Assembly (NCBI GenBank): GCA_019677205.1
Contig: JAAMXY010000639.1
Location: forward strand, 33,240-97,239
Direction of reading: 5' to 3'
From: Pinguiococcus pyrenoidosus
Taxonomy: Eukaryota; Sar; Pinguiophyceae; Pinguiochrysidales; Pinguiochrysidaceae
DNA length: 64,000 nucleotides
The position numbers and the translations under genes are program-made. The notes beneath the pieces are model-generated. The model did no database searches. It was given only the letters and a program-made list of their open reading frames with translations, and was not told the DNA's origin. Of the stretch, positions 21,322 to 33,641 are shown piece by piece. Within the stretch, counting starts at the first letter, position 1. Each line of letters starts with the position of its first letter.

Positions 21322-22953
21322 ATGGGCGTCATCCCGGCCGCTTTCCAAATGAAGTCTCGCGTGGTGGACGCGATTCGCCCGGTCATGGGCGTGCTGCCCG
21401 TGGTTGTGCCTCCGGAGAGACAGGTGCGGCGAACCGCAACTTCGCGGAAGTCTTTCGCGCGGCGCTAAGTGGCGCCGCTTTGCTCTCTCTCCCCCTCCGC
21501 TCTATGCGCGGGATGTAGCTGCCGTTTCGGGACCGCGTCCTGTGGTCCGTCATCGTGCTGTTCATCTTCCTGGTGTGGTGAGTGCGCACTTCGCCCGACC
21601 CTTGCAGCTCCGCGCCATAGCTCAACTTTGCCGCGCCGCTCCAGCTCCAACTTGCCGCTGTACGGCGTTCCCCAGAACATCACCAGCGACCCGTTCTATG
21701 GCCTCCGGGTCATCCTGGCCACCAGTCGCGGCACGCTGATGGAGCTGGGAATCATGCCGCTGGTGACCTCCAACATGCTGGTGCAGTACCTGAGCGGCAC
21801 GCGCATCATCAGCGTGGACAAGAACTCCGCCGAGGATCGCCGCCGGCTGGAGGGCCTGCAGAAGCTCGTGAGCATCGGGCTCACCTTGCTTGCTGCCGTG
21901 GCGTACACGGCGTGCGGCATGTACGGTGACGTCGGCAAGCTGGGCACCGGCAACGGCGTGCTGATCGTGCTCCAGCTGTTCATCGCGGGCGTCGTGGTGC
22001 TGTTCCTGGACGAAATGCTCCAGAAGGGATACGGCGTCGGCTCGGGCACGCAGCTCTTCATGACGGTCAACGTTTGCGAGACGATCATCTGGAAGGCCTT
22101 CAGTCCGAAGTCCTGGGAGACGCCTCGCGGGAACGAGTTCGAGGGCTGCGTCCTGGCGTTCTTCCACCTGCTCATCAGCCGATCGAACAAGATCATGGCC
22201 GTCTGGGACGCCTTCAATCGGCCGTACCTGCCCAACCTGACGCAGCTCATCGCGACCGCCCTCATCTTTGCGGCGATCATCTACTTCCTCTGCTGGCGCA
22301 CGGCGCTCCCGATCAAGTACCAGCGCTACCGCGCGACGGAGAACACCTACCCGATCAAGCTGTTCTACACCGGGAACATGCCCATCATTCTGCAGACGTG
22401 TGTGCTGTCGAATGTGTATCTGGTCTCCCAGATGGTCTATCGATTGTATCCGGAGAATGCCCTGATTAAGTTGCTGGGCACGTGGTCGACCGACTCCGAG
22501 AGCGCGGCGATGGAGAGTGGCTCCGTCCGCGCCACGGGGGGGTTGATCTACTACCTCTCGCCGCCGCAGTCGCTCATGGAAGCCGTCTTTGACCCCTTCC
22601 GCGCGGTCTTCTACGTCACGTTCGTGGTGACCTTGTGCGCAATATTCGCCAAGACCTGGATCCACGTCGCGGGCACCAGTTCGACGCATGTCGCGAACTA
22701 CTTGCGGGACAACAACATGATGGTGAAGGGGTTCCGGGAGTCCACCATGAAGGACAAGTTGAGTCGCTACATCCCGACTCACGCAGTCCTCGGAGGCATG
22801 ATCATCGGCGTGTTGACAGTGCTAGCAGACTTCTTAGGTGCGCTGGGGTCCGGCACGGGCATCCTCATGGCCGTCACGCTGTTGTATCAGTACTATGAGA
22901 TGACGGTGAAGGAGAACCAGTCTTCCAACCAGTACGCAACGATCTTGTCATGA
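21322..22953 (+). CDS. SEC61A: Protein translocation channel SEC61 subunit alpha
   Basis: Three exons (21322-21423, 21519-21577, 21645-22953) encode 489 residues, close to the usual 475-480. The first exon ends in LPVVVPPERQ, the second gives LPFRDRVLWSVIVLFIFLV (TM1) and the third resumes CSNLPLYGV, so the junctions restore the family sequence. Recognisable parts: DPFYGLRVILATSRGTLMELGI (plug and lateral-gate region), GYGVGSGTQLFMTVNVCETI, ALPIKYQRYRATENTYPIKL (cytosolic loop 8 side), YTGNMPIILQTCVLSN, AKTWIHVAGTSSTHVANYL, and GFRESTMKDKLSRYIPT before TM10. Ten TM segments are expected. The protein forms the ER translocon for secretory and membrane proteins. In an alga with a complex plastid it also handles plastid preproteins entering via the ER. 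Confidence 0.97.
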
Positions 22954-23185
22954 GCGAAGTGACTCGGCTACGCTTGGCACTCGGTGGGTGGACGCGGGAG
23001 AGGCTCTGCCTCAAACATGGGGCAAAGCAAGGACTAGTTCATGTTCATCTTCATGTTCATCTTCATGTTCATGTTCATCTTCATGTTCATCTTCATCTTC
23101 ATCTTCATTGCGTTCGTGCTCCATTCTCTGTCCCTTTGCCGTCTTCCATGTGTTTTCCACTTCCGGTGGCTTCGATGCGACTTCT
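22954..23185. repeat. TTCATG/TTCATC hexamer array between convergent genes
   Basis: About twelve hexamers of GTTCAT and CTTCAT lie at 23038-23118, in the 232-base gap between the SEC61 and EML stop codons. They may lie in either 3' UTR. Nothing else is seen. Confidence 0.85.
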
Positions 23186-26100
23186 CTAGCTCTGGAGCTT
23201 CCACTGCATGAACGTGCGGTCATTCCCACCGATCGTGAAGATGCCTCTGCCATCTCTGGAGAAGCGAACATTCGTCACGTGGCTACTGTGCCCCCCGTAC
23301 TCATGGTAGCGCGCGCCCTTGACGGCGGCAGGATACCGGAAAAGCTTCAGCTTGCCGCTGTCATCCGCCGTCGCGAGCAGCTCCGTGTTGTGGCGGTCGA
23401 CCGAGTTGATGTCGGTGCCGTCCACCCCATCCGGCCAGATGAACTGCACGGGCCATCCCAGGGTCACCGTCCAAGTTGCCCAGGTCGTATCTCGCAGGTC
23501 CGACGCCGACTTGATCTGCTTTGCGTCGTCTGCACTCCAGAAGAGAAGCTCGTACGCGCCGCAGGTGCTCTGGAGTATCTTCGAGTCCGCCGACCAGTCA
23601 AGGTTCGTGATGTACGACGAGTGCCCCCGGCAGACGGCTCGGCGAGAATACGAGTTCGTCTCGAGCAGGTAGATGGCTTGGTCGTGGGCGCCGACGGCCA
23701 GCGTCTCGCCGTTGGGGCTGTATTTCATGACCTGAATCCACTTGTCACTGAGCTTGGTGGAGGCGACCTGCTCGCCGAGGTCTTCGCTGTACACGTTCAC
23801 GACGCCGGTGTACAGCGCCGCGGCAAGATGGATGTTCGTGCCCGCCGGAGAGTACGCAAGGGCGCGGACCTTGGCGTCCACTTCGATGCAAATGAATTGC
23901 CGCTTCCCCACGGTGTCCCAGACCCGGATGGTGCCGTCGTCGCCGGCTGTGGCCACATTGGCCATCGAGGGGTGCACCGCCATGCCCCAAAGCTCTCCCT
24001 TGTAGTGGCCTTCCCCAAGGCGGGCGACCTCAAAGTTGTGCTCGTCCTCGCCAACGGCAATCGTGAGCTCGTAGATCTCCGCGGCCAGCGTGCCCACCAG
24101 CACCTTCCCCTGCATCGCGGACACGCTGCGCACATCGGGCACGAGCGATCGAATCTCCGGGGGCAGCTCGGTGAGGTTGGCGATCCAGATGGGCATCAGC
24201 TGGTCACTCCACAGCACCACGAGGCCGTCCTTAGCGCCACTCACCAACACGCCGGGTACGCCTGCCCCGGACGCCACGGCGTCCAGCGAGTTGATGGCTT
24301 TGGAATGCACGCCGCTACGCACCAGCTTGCAGTTCCGGTCTTTCCACAGGTACAAGCTTCCGTCGGCCTGGCCGGTGACGGCGTCGTCGCCAACGAAGGC
24401 CGCTGCCACCACGACGTTGCTAGTCGCCTTGCGGCCGAAGATCCCTTTCTTCGACGCCAACTCACCGGCGCCGGACTTGATGGTCCAGAACTTCACGTGG
24501 CGCTTGCCCACGGTGATCATGGTCTTCTCTCCGTTGAAGGCGACGTCCAGGATCTTCGCCCGGTCGCCCTTACCCGACGCGATGAGCGCGGCGTCCTCAA
24601 GGCTGTAGATGGCGATGCTGTGGTCATCGTCGAGGCCGATGCTGGCAAGAAGGCTGCCACTGCGACTGAACGCCAGGCCGGAGATGCCCCGGCGATGAAA
24701 GCCTTTCATGACTTGCAGTGTTGCGCCGCTGTGGATGTCCCAGACGACGATCTTTGGCGTCTTCCCGCGCTCTCCCGTGGCCACCGTGTGGCCCTCCGGA
24801 TGCACGGCGAGGCTGAGGATGTCGTCGGTATGCTCCCTGTTGTACCACTGCCGATGCGTGTCGATCTCCAGCACGATTCCCAGGCTGGCGGCGAAGTACA
24901 CAATCCGGCTGCAGTCCCCCGCGTACGCCAGCTGCGAGCGGCAGTCTGCGGCGCGGAAGCCGTGGACGAAGTCGACGGCAGCCGTCGCTCGAGGAGCCTC
25001 GTCCATGCCCGGCGCTTCCTGCCACCCGCTGGGCTCTCGGATGGTTCCAAGCCATGGCTTCACCGCCATGAATTCTGTCAAGGATTTCAAGCGGCGGGCA
25101 AGGCGTTCACGATCAGTCCAGCATTCCATGTGTGCAACCAACTCGAGCAAGGCAGATGCTGGGATTCACGTACCGTCTCCTCCCGAGCGCTCTGCCTGGA
25201 AGGACATCTCCTCGACCTGCAGTCTCGACTCCTCGTCGGTGTCTTCCCCGTCCGTGGCCGGCAAGTCAAGCGTCACCGCCTCATCGGTACCGGTGGCGTA
25301 GGCCGCGTCGAGCTCTCGGGCCTCCTCAAGACAGTCCGTGTGCCACACGAAGACGCAGCCATCCTGGCCTCCGGTCGTCAGCAGATACTCGTCGTTGGCG
25401 CTGAAGCGCACGTTGGTGACGTGGCTGCTGTGCCCGCGATAGGTCTTGTCGCTGGCGCCTGCGTGCGGACACGGGTAGTTGAAGAGCTTCACCTTCCCAA
25501 AGTCGTCCGCCGTAGCCACCGCGGGGATCTTCTTGTACAGATGGTTCCGGCAGACGGCGTTGACGTCGGTGCCATCAGCGCACGGCGGCCAGATTCCCTG
25601 GACGGGCCACCCCAGAGAGCACGTCCACGACACCCACAACGCATCTCTCACGCTGGACGGCCGTGTCTCTCTGGTGCCGTCTCGCGGACCTCTGCGCCCT
25701 TCCTTGAACTTCGCGTTCGGCGTGCACCTCCAGAACAGCAGCTCGTAGGCGCCGCAGTTGGACTGGAGGAGAACCTCCCGATCCTCCACGAAGCGGCGGC
25801 GAAAGGTCGCCGCTCGGGTGGAGCCATCGGCCTTGCGCACGCGTCCGTCGAAGAACGTTTCTCCGGCCTCCAGTATCGCCTCCTTCAGCATGCCGTCGGC
25901 CTCGAGGCTCTGGCCTCTCCTGGTGTCCAGATTCAGCCCAAAGTCCATGTGCGTGATGTAGCTGCTGTGGCCTCGCAGGACACAAAGGTACTCGTACTCC
26001 CGCGGCGGCGCCGCCTCCGGTGCCAGTGCGTCAACGTCCGCATCGGACGCCGGCATTGCGTCGCGTGTGCAGCGCCAAAGATAGATGTTGTTGTCGTGGC

Positions 26101-29100
26101 TCCCGACGGCCAGCAGTCTGCCGTCGAAGCTGTATCTGACATCCTGGACCCATTGCAGCGCTCTCCGGATGTTCTCGTCCGGTCGATTGCTGAGCTGCTG
26201 AAGGATTCCTGCGTCGTCGCGGTCTCCGCGCCCGACTTCGCTGCTGAGCAAGATGAAGACGTGGCCGGTGGTGGCGGCGCAGGCGAGGTGCTTGCCGTTC
26301 GGACTGAAGTCCACCGCCCGAAGCTTGTAGCCCAACAGCCGGACCCGCGCCTCTCGGCGTGGTTGATTCGAAGCCAGATTCCAGATGCGCACGGTGGAAT
26401 CGTCGCCGCAGGTGGCAAACTTGGCCTCTCGCGGGTGGACGGCGAGGCCCCAGACCTCTCCGGTGCAGTGACCCTCGACATGCAGCGAGCAAGGAAGAGG
26501 ACTCAAGCCGGTGAGAGCTTCCGCCGCTGCTGTCTTGGCGCTAGAACCTCGTCGATTGCGATCCGACGGCGCCTTGCGGTACAGCTGGAGGATGTCCGCT
26601 GGGACATTATAATCTCCCCGGTCGTCCTCTTTGGCGTCCTGCATCTTCCTGTCTCCCCCTGGCGTCGGTCGTGGAATCTTCGAGAGGAACACTTCAAAGA
26701 CTTGGGCTCCCTGTGTCCCGAGCAGCAACGTCTGGTCCTGCATGCACACGCTCCGTACCGCCGGGAAGATGGGCGTCGGGCGAAGCATCAGGCTTGACAA
26801 GGTGTACACGAGCTCGAAGGGGGTCAGCCTGGCGCCCTCGAAAAATGGGTCGTACTCCCACACGGTGATGATTCCATCGCGGTCGCCGCACAGGATCCTC
26901 TCTGGCGTCGTCTCGGTTGCTGCCTACGAAGAGCGGCGCCGTCACTTCGATGAGACAGGGCAACATCCTCCGTCTTGTGGTTCTCGCACGCGACACGTAC
27001 CACGGTGTGCATTGCATAGATGCTGGAGGCATGGGGATAGAGCGGAAAAGGCCCTTCAGGATCGGGGGACAGCACCAGCTGCAGCCGGTGGCCACTCCAG
27101 AGATAAAGACTGCCGTTGATCGCCGCCGTGACGCACGTGAGAGGTCCGTCTCGCAGCGCCTCGACGCACATCATCGTGGTTTTCTTCCCGGCAGTGCCCC
27201 AGACCGCCTTCTGGCACTTCAGGTTGCGCCCCGTCAGCGTCCAGAACTTGACGTGGTCCTTGCCGCAGGTGACGATCACGTCCAGCATGCTCGCCTCGTC
27301 CGGGGCGGGATGCTTGACGAAGCAGAGACCCAAGACCTTCCCCTTGTCCGTCGGTCCCCAACCCAACATGCGGTTCTGCCGCCAGTTGTACACGGCGAGG
27401 CTGTGGTTGTCGTCCAGGCCGACGCTGGCAAGAAGGTCGCCTTGGCGGTTGAAGCTCAAGAGGCTGACGCCCCGGGCGTGGAAACCACTCAGCGTCGAAT
27501 GGACGTCCATCGACTCGACGTCCCACACGACGATCTTGGGCGCCCTCCCCACTTCCCCGGTGGCGCACGTGCGGCCGCCCGGGTGCATCGCCAGGGAGAT
27601 TACGTCATCGGTGTGGACGCCCTGGACGAAGCGCTGCGTGTCCGCTCCTTTGCTGTAGACAACCCCCAGCGCCGCAGCGATGAACACCAAGTCGCCCGCG
27701 GCCGTGTATCGGAGGTTGTTGCGGCAGTCGCGAGAGCGGTACCCATGGACCCAGCAGAGGTCCAGGTCGACGTCGGTCGCGCCGCTGGGGATCCGACCCG
27801 CCATGCCCGTGGGCTCCATGATGGCGCCAAGCCAGGGCTTCACCGCCATGAACTCGTCGCCGGCGCCTCGCGCGTCTTCCTCCACCTTGACCTCCACCAG
27901 CTCGTCTTCGGTCTTGTTCTGCTTCGCCGCTTCGTAGAGCGCGGATCGCGACACCTGGAGCAGCAAAGGAGCTCACGAGATCAGCACCAGACAGCCCTGA
28001 AAAGCCTGCACACCGCAAAAACGAGAAGGACTGTGAGGGAGGAAATAGGCACCTTGTCTGGCGTGACCTCATTGTCCAGGACGCTGTCCATCAGTTCCTC
28101 CGGCACTTCTTCGCCATCTTCCTCCTCGGAAGCGTAGTCCTCGAGGGTGTGGCGCCACTGGAAGACGCTGAGGTCCGCACCGCCTGTGGTAAGCAAGAAG
28201 CGAGAGTCCTTCGTGAAGCGCACATTGGTTACATCTGCCGAATGCCCGGTGTATCCCTGATACAGCGAGTTGGACGCGCAACACGGATACGTGAAGAGCT
28301 TCACTCGGCTGAAGTCGTCGCCAGTCGCGAGGATTCCCGTTCTCCGACAGAGATCCACGGCGTTCACGTCGTCGCCAGAGCTGTTCTCCGGCCAGATGCC
28401 CTGCACCTCCCAGCCCAGCGGGCAACGCGTGCTCCTCCACATCACGTCCCTTAGCAGCGTCGAGCTCGTTTCTTCGTTGCCCCAGTTGTCCCAAAACTTG
28501 AGCTCCATGCCTTCGCAAGTGCTCCGAAGTACGTTGCTGTCCTTGCTCCAGTCCAAATGCGTGACGGGCGCCGGGTGGCCGAAGCAGACCCCGCGACGAT
28601 CTAGGTCCATTCTTGCCGACGCCGGAGAGCCGCGCACGCTGTAGAGGTAGATGTTGCTATCTCGAGAGGCGACGGCCAGGAGCTTCCCCGTGGCGTCGAA
28701 GCGGATGTCGGTGACAGGCGCCTTGGTGTGGAAGATGGACGCGAGAATCTCCATGTTCCCCTCTCCCGTGCAGATGCTGACGCCGCCCGTCTTCTGCTCG
28801 AAGGCGACGGCGTGAATCAAGGCAACAGCGCCGTTTCGCATGCCGACCGCCAGGATCTCGCCACAAGGACTGTAGTGGATCGCCCGCGCGCCACAAGGCA
28901 GATGGCGGCTCCGCAGCTCCACTCGACGCCGCAGCGACCAGATACGCACTGTGTTGTCGTCCCCACAGGTGGCGAACTCGCTGAGTCGCGGATGCGTCGT
29001 GAGGCCCCACAGCTCGCCTTCGAATATCCGCAAAGAGGGGTCAGCTGGTGCCACAACGCAGCCTCCAGAAGGCGCAAGAGCGAGTGTTCATGAAGCGGCG

Positions 29101-31070
29101 CTCGAATGCCACTCACCTCTGTAGTGACCACTGAGCAGCAGCGTGAGGCCTTCCATGTCTGCCTCGCCATTCCCGATCTGGCTGCCTTTGGCGATGAGCT
29201 GATACACTTGCGACGCCCTCGAGCCCACGAGGAGCCTCCCTTCCATGAGGCGACCCTCCGGGAAGACGTGGACGGAGCAGACGGCGCTCGGGCGGTAGGA
29301 GAGGGGACTGGGGGTACTGTTGCTCGTTCTGTGCCTCTCCGAGTTTGCCGTCAAGTCCAGAGGATCGCCGACTCTCTCTAGCTGACTGTCCCAGCAGATG
29401 CAGAGGCCGTCCTTGCCGCCGGTCACGACGCCTCCCGTGGCTTCGGACTGGCACATCGCATAGACAGCTTCGTTGATGCCATGAGCCTGCACGACCTGCA
29501 CGAGGTCCCGAGCCGGACTGAAGCGATACAGCTCCCCGGAGGCGCATCCCACGATGGTGTCCATGTTCACAAACCCGAGAGACAGGAACGTCTGCATCTT
29601 CCCCAAGCGGCCCAGTACCCCACGCCTGCATTGCAGGGCTCGACCGGTGAGCTCGAAGAACTTCACGCACCGCTGGCCGGCGGCGACGACGTGTCGGTTG
29701 TCGGGATGGAAGGCGACGGCGAACAGCTTCGCTTGGTGCCCCTTCCCAGAGGCCAAGAGCCTGGCTTTGCTCCACTCGTGAATTGCGATCGAGTGGTCCT
29801 CGTCGAGTCCCACGCTGACGGTCTTTGTGCCGTCTCCGTTGAACGCAATCAGGCCCACGCCGTTGGTGTGGAAGCCCGTGATGTTGGCTTTGCACTCCAG
29901 CGTGTACGCGTCCCAAACCTGGATGCTCGGTCTCTTGCCGAGCTGCCCACTCGCCACCAGGCTCGTCTTCGGGTGGACGCAGATGCACAGGACGTCGTCC
30001 GTGTGACCCGGATAGAAGTGCTGCGTGTGGCGCTTGGGGTTGTACACGACCGCCAGCGCCGCCGCGGGGAACACCACCAGAGGCTCGATCTCCTGGCCCA
30101 AGCTGCGAGCGGCTTGGACCTGCGCCTGCGGCGGAGTGACGTACCGCACGTTGTTCCGGCAGTCGTGGGAGCGGAAACCATGCACCCACTCGAGCTCAAG
30201 GTTCGAATCCGGCGACCGTGCGGTGTTTGGGCTCGCGACGAAGTTGGTGGGCTCCAGATAGCCGAAGCGCTTGGCCACCGCGTCGGCCGCCTGAAAGGCT
30301 CCATCTGCTTTCGAGGAGGCGTCGGAGCCATCATGCTGGCCACCTCTCCTGAGCCCCGGCTCCCGCGACCTGACGCGGATATCGCACTCTAGTTGCAAGT
30401 CTTCGTCGTGCTCCAGCTCCAGCTCGTCGGCAGAATCGGACTCGTCCCCCGTGGGCGCGAAGGTCATCTCCTGGGCAAGGCGGTTCAGCCGCTCTAGACA
30501 GGACATGACCTCCCGATTCGATCTCGCCCACGCGACAAACTCTTCGTAGGTGATCTGGTTGCTCTTGTCCGTGTCGGCCATCTCGAAGGCCTCGTGCGCG
30601 AGGTACTCAAGGATCCCCAGGCTCGGTTCAATTGCTCGGCTGCTTCCCGTGAGCCGCACCATCCCACAGATGGCGCTCTGCATCATGATCACCATCTCCT
30701 GCCGGCCAAGGGCAGCGTTCAAGTTGAAGTCATACAGCTCGAAGCAGAAGCGCGCCTTCTCTTCGAAGGTCGCTCTGCAGCACAGGGCGAGGCCCCCGAT
30801 GAGCTCCAAGCCATCGACGCGACCGTCGCTGTCATGGTCAAGCACTTGAAAAAGCTGCTCGAGGCTCGGGGCGTCCACTGGCCGATCCTTGAAGGCCATG
30901 ATGCAATCGAATTGCGCCTGGACCAGAGAGAAGCCGTAAACCTGCTTCAAAAAGCGCTGGTGCAGCTCCCGCACGTCCTCAATGCGCCACTTGCTGAACT
31001 GCTGTGTCTCCCGTTGCAAGGGCCTCATCTGCTCCAGCGACACACCATTCCGCGAGCTCGCTCCGCCCAT
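23186..31070 (-). CDS. EF-hand / EML-family WD40 protein with three HELP-TAPE modules
   Basis: Five exons (29117-31070, 28053-29017, 27001-27954, 25174-26923, 23186-25074) encode about 2503 residues. The start MGGASSRNG fits an N-myristoylation signal. Three canonical EF-hands follow: DHDSDGRVDGLE (78-89), DFNLNAALGRQE (114-125) and DTDKSNQITYEE (166-177), arranged as in calcineurin-B/NCS-like proteins. Three EMAP-like (TAPE) modules follow, each opening with a HELP motif: WVHGFRSHDCRNN (about 295), WVHGYRSRDCRNN (about 1042) and FVHGFRAADCRSQ (about 1911). Each carries about a dozen WD40 blades (GELWGLTTHPRLSEFATCGDD and similar) with the linker FMAVKPWLG repeated before modules 2 and 3. EMLs bind tubulin; three-module EML5/6 of animals lack these EF-hands. 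Inferred role: calcium-tuned microtubule or axoneme protein. Blade number is estimated. Confidence 0.9.
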
Positions 31071-31551
31071 GTTGGCGAGGTCTAGGGGCCTGTCACGCGG
31101 CAATGACGCCGGACTTTGCTTGATTCCCTTGGACTCAGATCTTTGATTCGCCGTCTGCTTTGCACCTCGGACGCTTCAATCACACCCTGGGCACTGAAGG
31201 GCAAGGAAGAGCAGACATAGGAAGAATTGCCAAAGAAAGGGGGAGAAAAGCGGCGGACGCCCGATTTGAATCCGCAAATGTTCTTGCTTTCCATCCGTCA
31301 CAGCCTACGCCCTCGCGACACCCACGCGACACCCACGCGACACCAAGCTTCTCAGATTTCACTTGGGAATTTCAACATATTTCAAAACAACACTATTGCG
31401 CTATATAAATATAAAATACGGTATTTTGGTAGAATCTAAAGTGTTCAAAGCTTTTGGCGTTTGGCGCAACCTCAGCTCGTCATCCGCGGTTACTGAACGC
31501 CGCCGTGTACGCCTCCGTTGGCTCCCGAGCACACTTTTGCAGCATAGCATC
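31071..31551. other. Divergent promoter region (EML / hinge protein)
   Basis: It contains three copies of an 11-bp ACCCACGCGAC-like unit at about 31313-31343 and an AT-rich patch at 31370-31440. The bases before 31552 should be the 5' UTR of the hinge-protein gene. No further gene seen. Confidence 0.45.
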
Positions 31552-32178
31552 ATGGTAAGCTCAAGGATTGCTTGTGCTGGGACTCACTTGGCGTCCGGCC
31601 CCAAACTTGAGAGTTGCGCAGCACGTTGGTCATGATGCCGTAAATTTGGCATGCGCTGAGCCTTCCGGAGGGCGCCTGCCTGGCGAGTTGTGATGGACGG
31701 GAGCTTCTTCGAAGCGTTGCTTTGGCTGGAGAGGCTGTGGAGAATGCGTCTGTGAAGAGCCCTCCGCAGGCTCACGCACTGTGCCAGTTGTCGAGTGGTC
31801 GTGTGTTGTGTTGTGTTGTGCTTCTCCTGGTTCTTTTTCTTTGTGAGCCTCACCAAGCATCTGAACGACAGGCAGACGACGAGCCTCAAGACGTCATGCC
31901 CCAGCTGCGGGAAGAAGCGCACGGGATGTGCCTGGGGCCATACGCGGCATACGAAGCATGTGTGGAGCGTATCAAGGTATGACCTCGAGGGCAATCCGAT
32001 CGGTCGTGTCCCCAGATCGACGCACTCACGTCATGCGCTCTCTCTCCTCCTCCCTCCTCTTCCCGAATGTCTTCGCCGACAGGCAAAGGGGCATGGTGAG
32101 TGCGAGCCGTACTACTTCGACTACTTAAAGTGCACGGACAAGCACGTTATCAAGAACGTGTTCAAGCACCTGAAGTAG
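31552..32178 (+). CDS. UQCRH: Cytochrome bc1 complex hinge protein (UQCRH/QCR6)
   Basis: Three coding exons: 31552-31554, 31872-31976 and 32083-32178, encoding 67 residues. The first coding exon is only the ATG, followed directly by a GTAAGC donor; after splicing the protein starts MADDEPQDVMPQLREE. The mature part has twin CX9C motifs, CLGPYAAYEAC and CEPYYFDYLKC, which form the disulphide-linked helical hairpin of the hinge protein, and ends NVFKHLK, matching the family's conserved end. The subunit sits on the intermembrane side of mitochondrial complex III and helps cytochrome c1 meet cytochrome c. Exon phases are all 0. Length is a little shorter than yeast or human homologues because the acidic N-terminal part is brief. 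Start assignment is an inference from splice logic. Confidence 0.85.
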
Positions 32179-32498
32179 AAGGTAAGCGTTTCACGGGCCC
32201 TGCTTTTGACCGGGTGGTGTGAGTGATTGGCAAAGTATCTGATTATTGCTGCTCTGCGCCTGCAGTCTCGTGGATGGTCGCGTAGCAGCGTCTGATTCGG
32301 AATGCTGGTTGATCTGCGGTGGGCTTTGCACACGGTTCAATGCGCCCCGAACATCCAAGGCATAATAGTGTTCTGCTTCGAAGCTCCGCTGCTGCATGGC
32401 TTGGAGCACTCATTACCCATGCGAACGAGGAGGCGTCGCCCGGCATCCCGACACAGACAAGACAATCGGGCTTATGGTCCCAGCATTGCGCGGCCTTG
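32179..32498. other. Intergenic region between convergent genes
   Basis: 3' flanks of the hinge-protein gene and the DsbA-like gene. I see no gene, repeat or clear signal. Confidence 0.5.
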
Positions 32499-33641
32499 CT
32501 ACTTGAATTCGTCGAGGAACGAGCGCCAATCCTCTGCAGTCCACCCGCTTGACACTTGCGGCGCTTCGATGCCGTTGACTAAGACCGTCGGCGTGACATG
32601 AATGCCCCGCGCACGATGGAACTTGGTCGCCCATTTGACCTGCTGCGTCACCTTGTTGCCACTGTTCCCCTCGCCCTTGAAGGCAACTTCAGCGAGGAAA
32701 GCATCCTTCGGCACGCCGACACTTGCCGCCACATCTCCCAGCTTGTCGTAGACCTTCGAGCAGAGCGAAAAGGGCCGTGAGAAAGGATACGAGCGGTCAT
32801 GGTCTCCCCACCAAGTCAGCAAGGGTCAGTGACCACACCAACGACAGAGAGGGACGGTCGAAGCTCCAAGGCTGTGCCCTCGCAGGCGATCATTGGAGCG
32901 GGTCCAGAGCTAGACCTTCGCGTCACTGCGGGGAAGGGACCTTCGCCCCCCAAAAGAGAAGAAAAAAATGGGAACGGAACGGAGCGAAAACCCACCTGAG
33001 TGCGACTAAGCTCATAGGTGTTGTCGTCAAAGAACTCCGTCTAAACAAGAAAAGAGGTGACCACGAAAGCATGCGGGGAACGTCATCAACCATGCGCTTG
33101 GTCGATCAGTTTTGAAACAGGAGTCCAGGGCTCACCTGCTGTTCGAAGAGCGTCAAGAGGAATGCAGGTAGCTTCTCCGCGTCCACGTTCTGCACCGCGA
33201 AGGAAGCCTCGTGCATGTAGGAGCTCTGGGGATGCCACGGTTGCACCACACTATGCATCACAAATTGGACGCCTTCCGGCACCGTGTCGATGATGGAACC
33301 TACGCCCCAATGGCATCCACGATCAGTCGCCGATTCGCAGATTCGCAATTTCGCAGCTTCGCAAATTCGCAGTTTCCTCCATCCAAAGCCAGCGCTCGTC
33401 GCAGAGCTATGGACTATGTCAGAAAGTCAGGAAGGGCACCTTGGGACGCCACGGTGCGGTACATTTTGCAGCTGAAAGGACAGCAGAGATCTGCGGCAAG
33501 CCAGCAGAGGTCAGAGATCCCCAAAGCTGCGCGCGTTGCTTCTCTGCATTGCTCACCTAAGAACATGGAGACTTGCACGAGAGGCATTGCCACGGGGTTG
33601 AGAGCGAATCCACACGGTCGGGGCGGCAAGGGAGGCGGCAT
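32499..33641 (-). CDS. DsbA-like thioredoxin-fold protein
   Basis: Five exons (33557-33641, 33440-33490, 33136-33299, 32996-33040, 32499-32753) encode 199 residues; all splice phases agree. After MPPPLPPRPCGFALNP the chain enters a beta strand (PLVQVSMFLDLCCPFSC), which resembles the DsbA-family strand leading to a C-P-x-S/C active site. It then runs through VQFVMHSVVQPWHPQSSY, an inserted helical part, and the cis-Pro region GIHVTPTVLVNG typical of DsbA/2-hydroxychromene isomerase-type folds. The active-site region reads C-C-P-F-S-C, so a standard CxxC pair is replaced by CPFS preceded and followed by Cys. Such proteins act in thiol exchange or glutathione-linked isomerisation. No targeting peptide is clear. 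The fold assignment is good; the activity is unknown. Confidence 0.8.
33327..33378. repeat. TTCGCA-type decamer repeats in an intron of the DsbA-like gene
   Basis: About five imperfect copies of a unit like ATTCGCAG / CTTCGCAA in the intron between exons 2 and 3 (33300-33439). Confidence 0.8.

Noticed and set aside
22988-26797. Very long forward open frame antisense to the EML gene
   Set aside because: It lies opposite the WD40-coding exons, runs through the TTCATC array, and has no recognisable domain. High GC at third positions of the true gene suppresses stops on the other strand.
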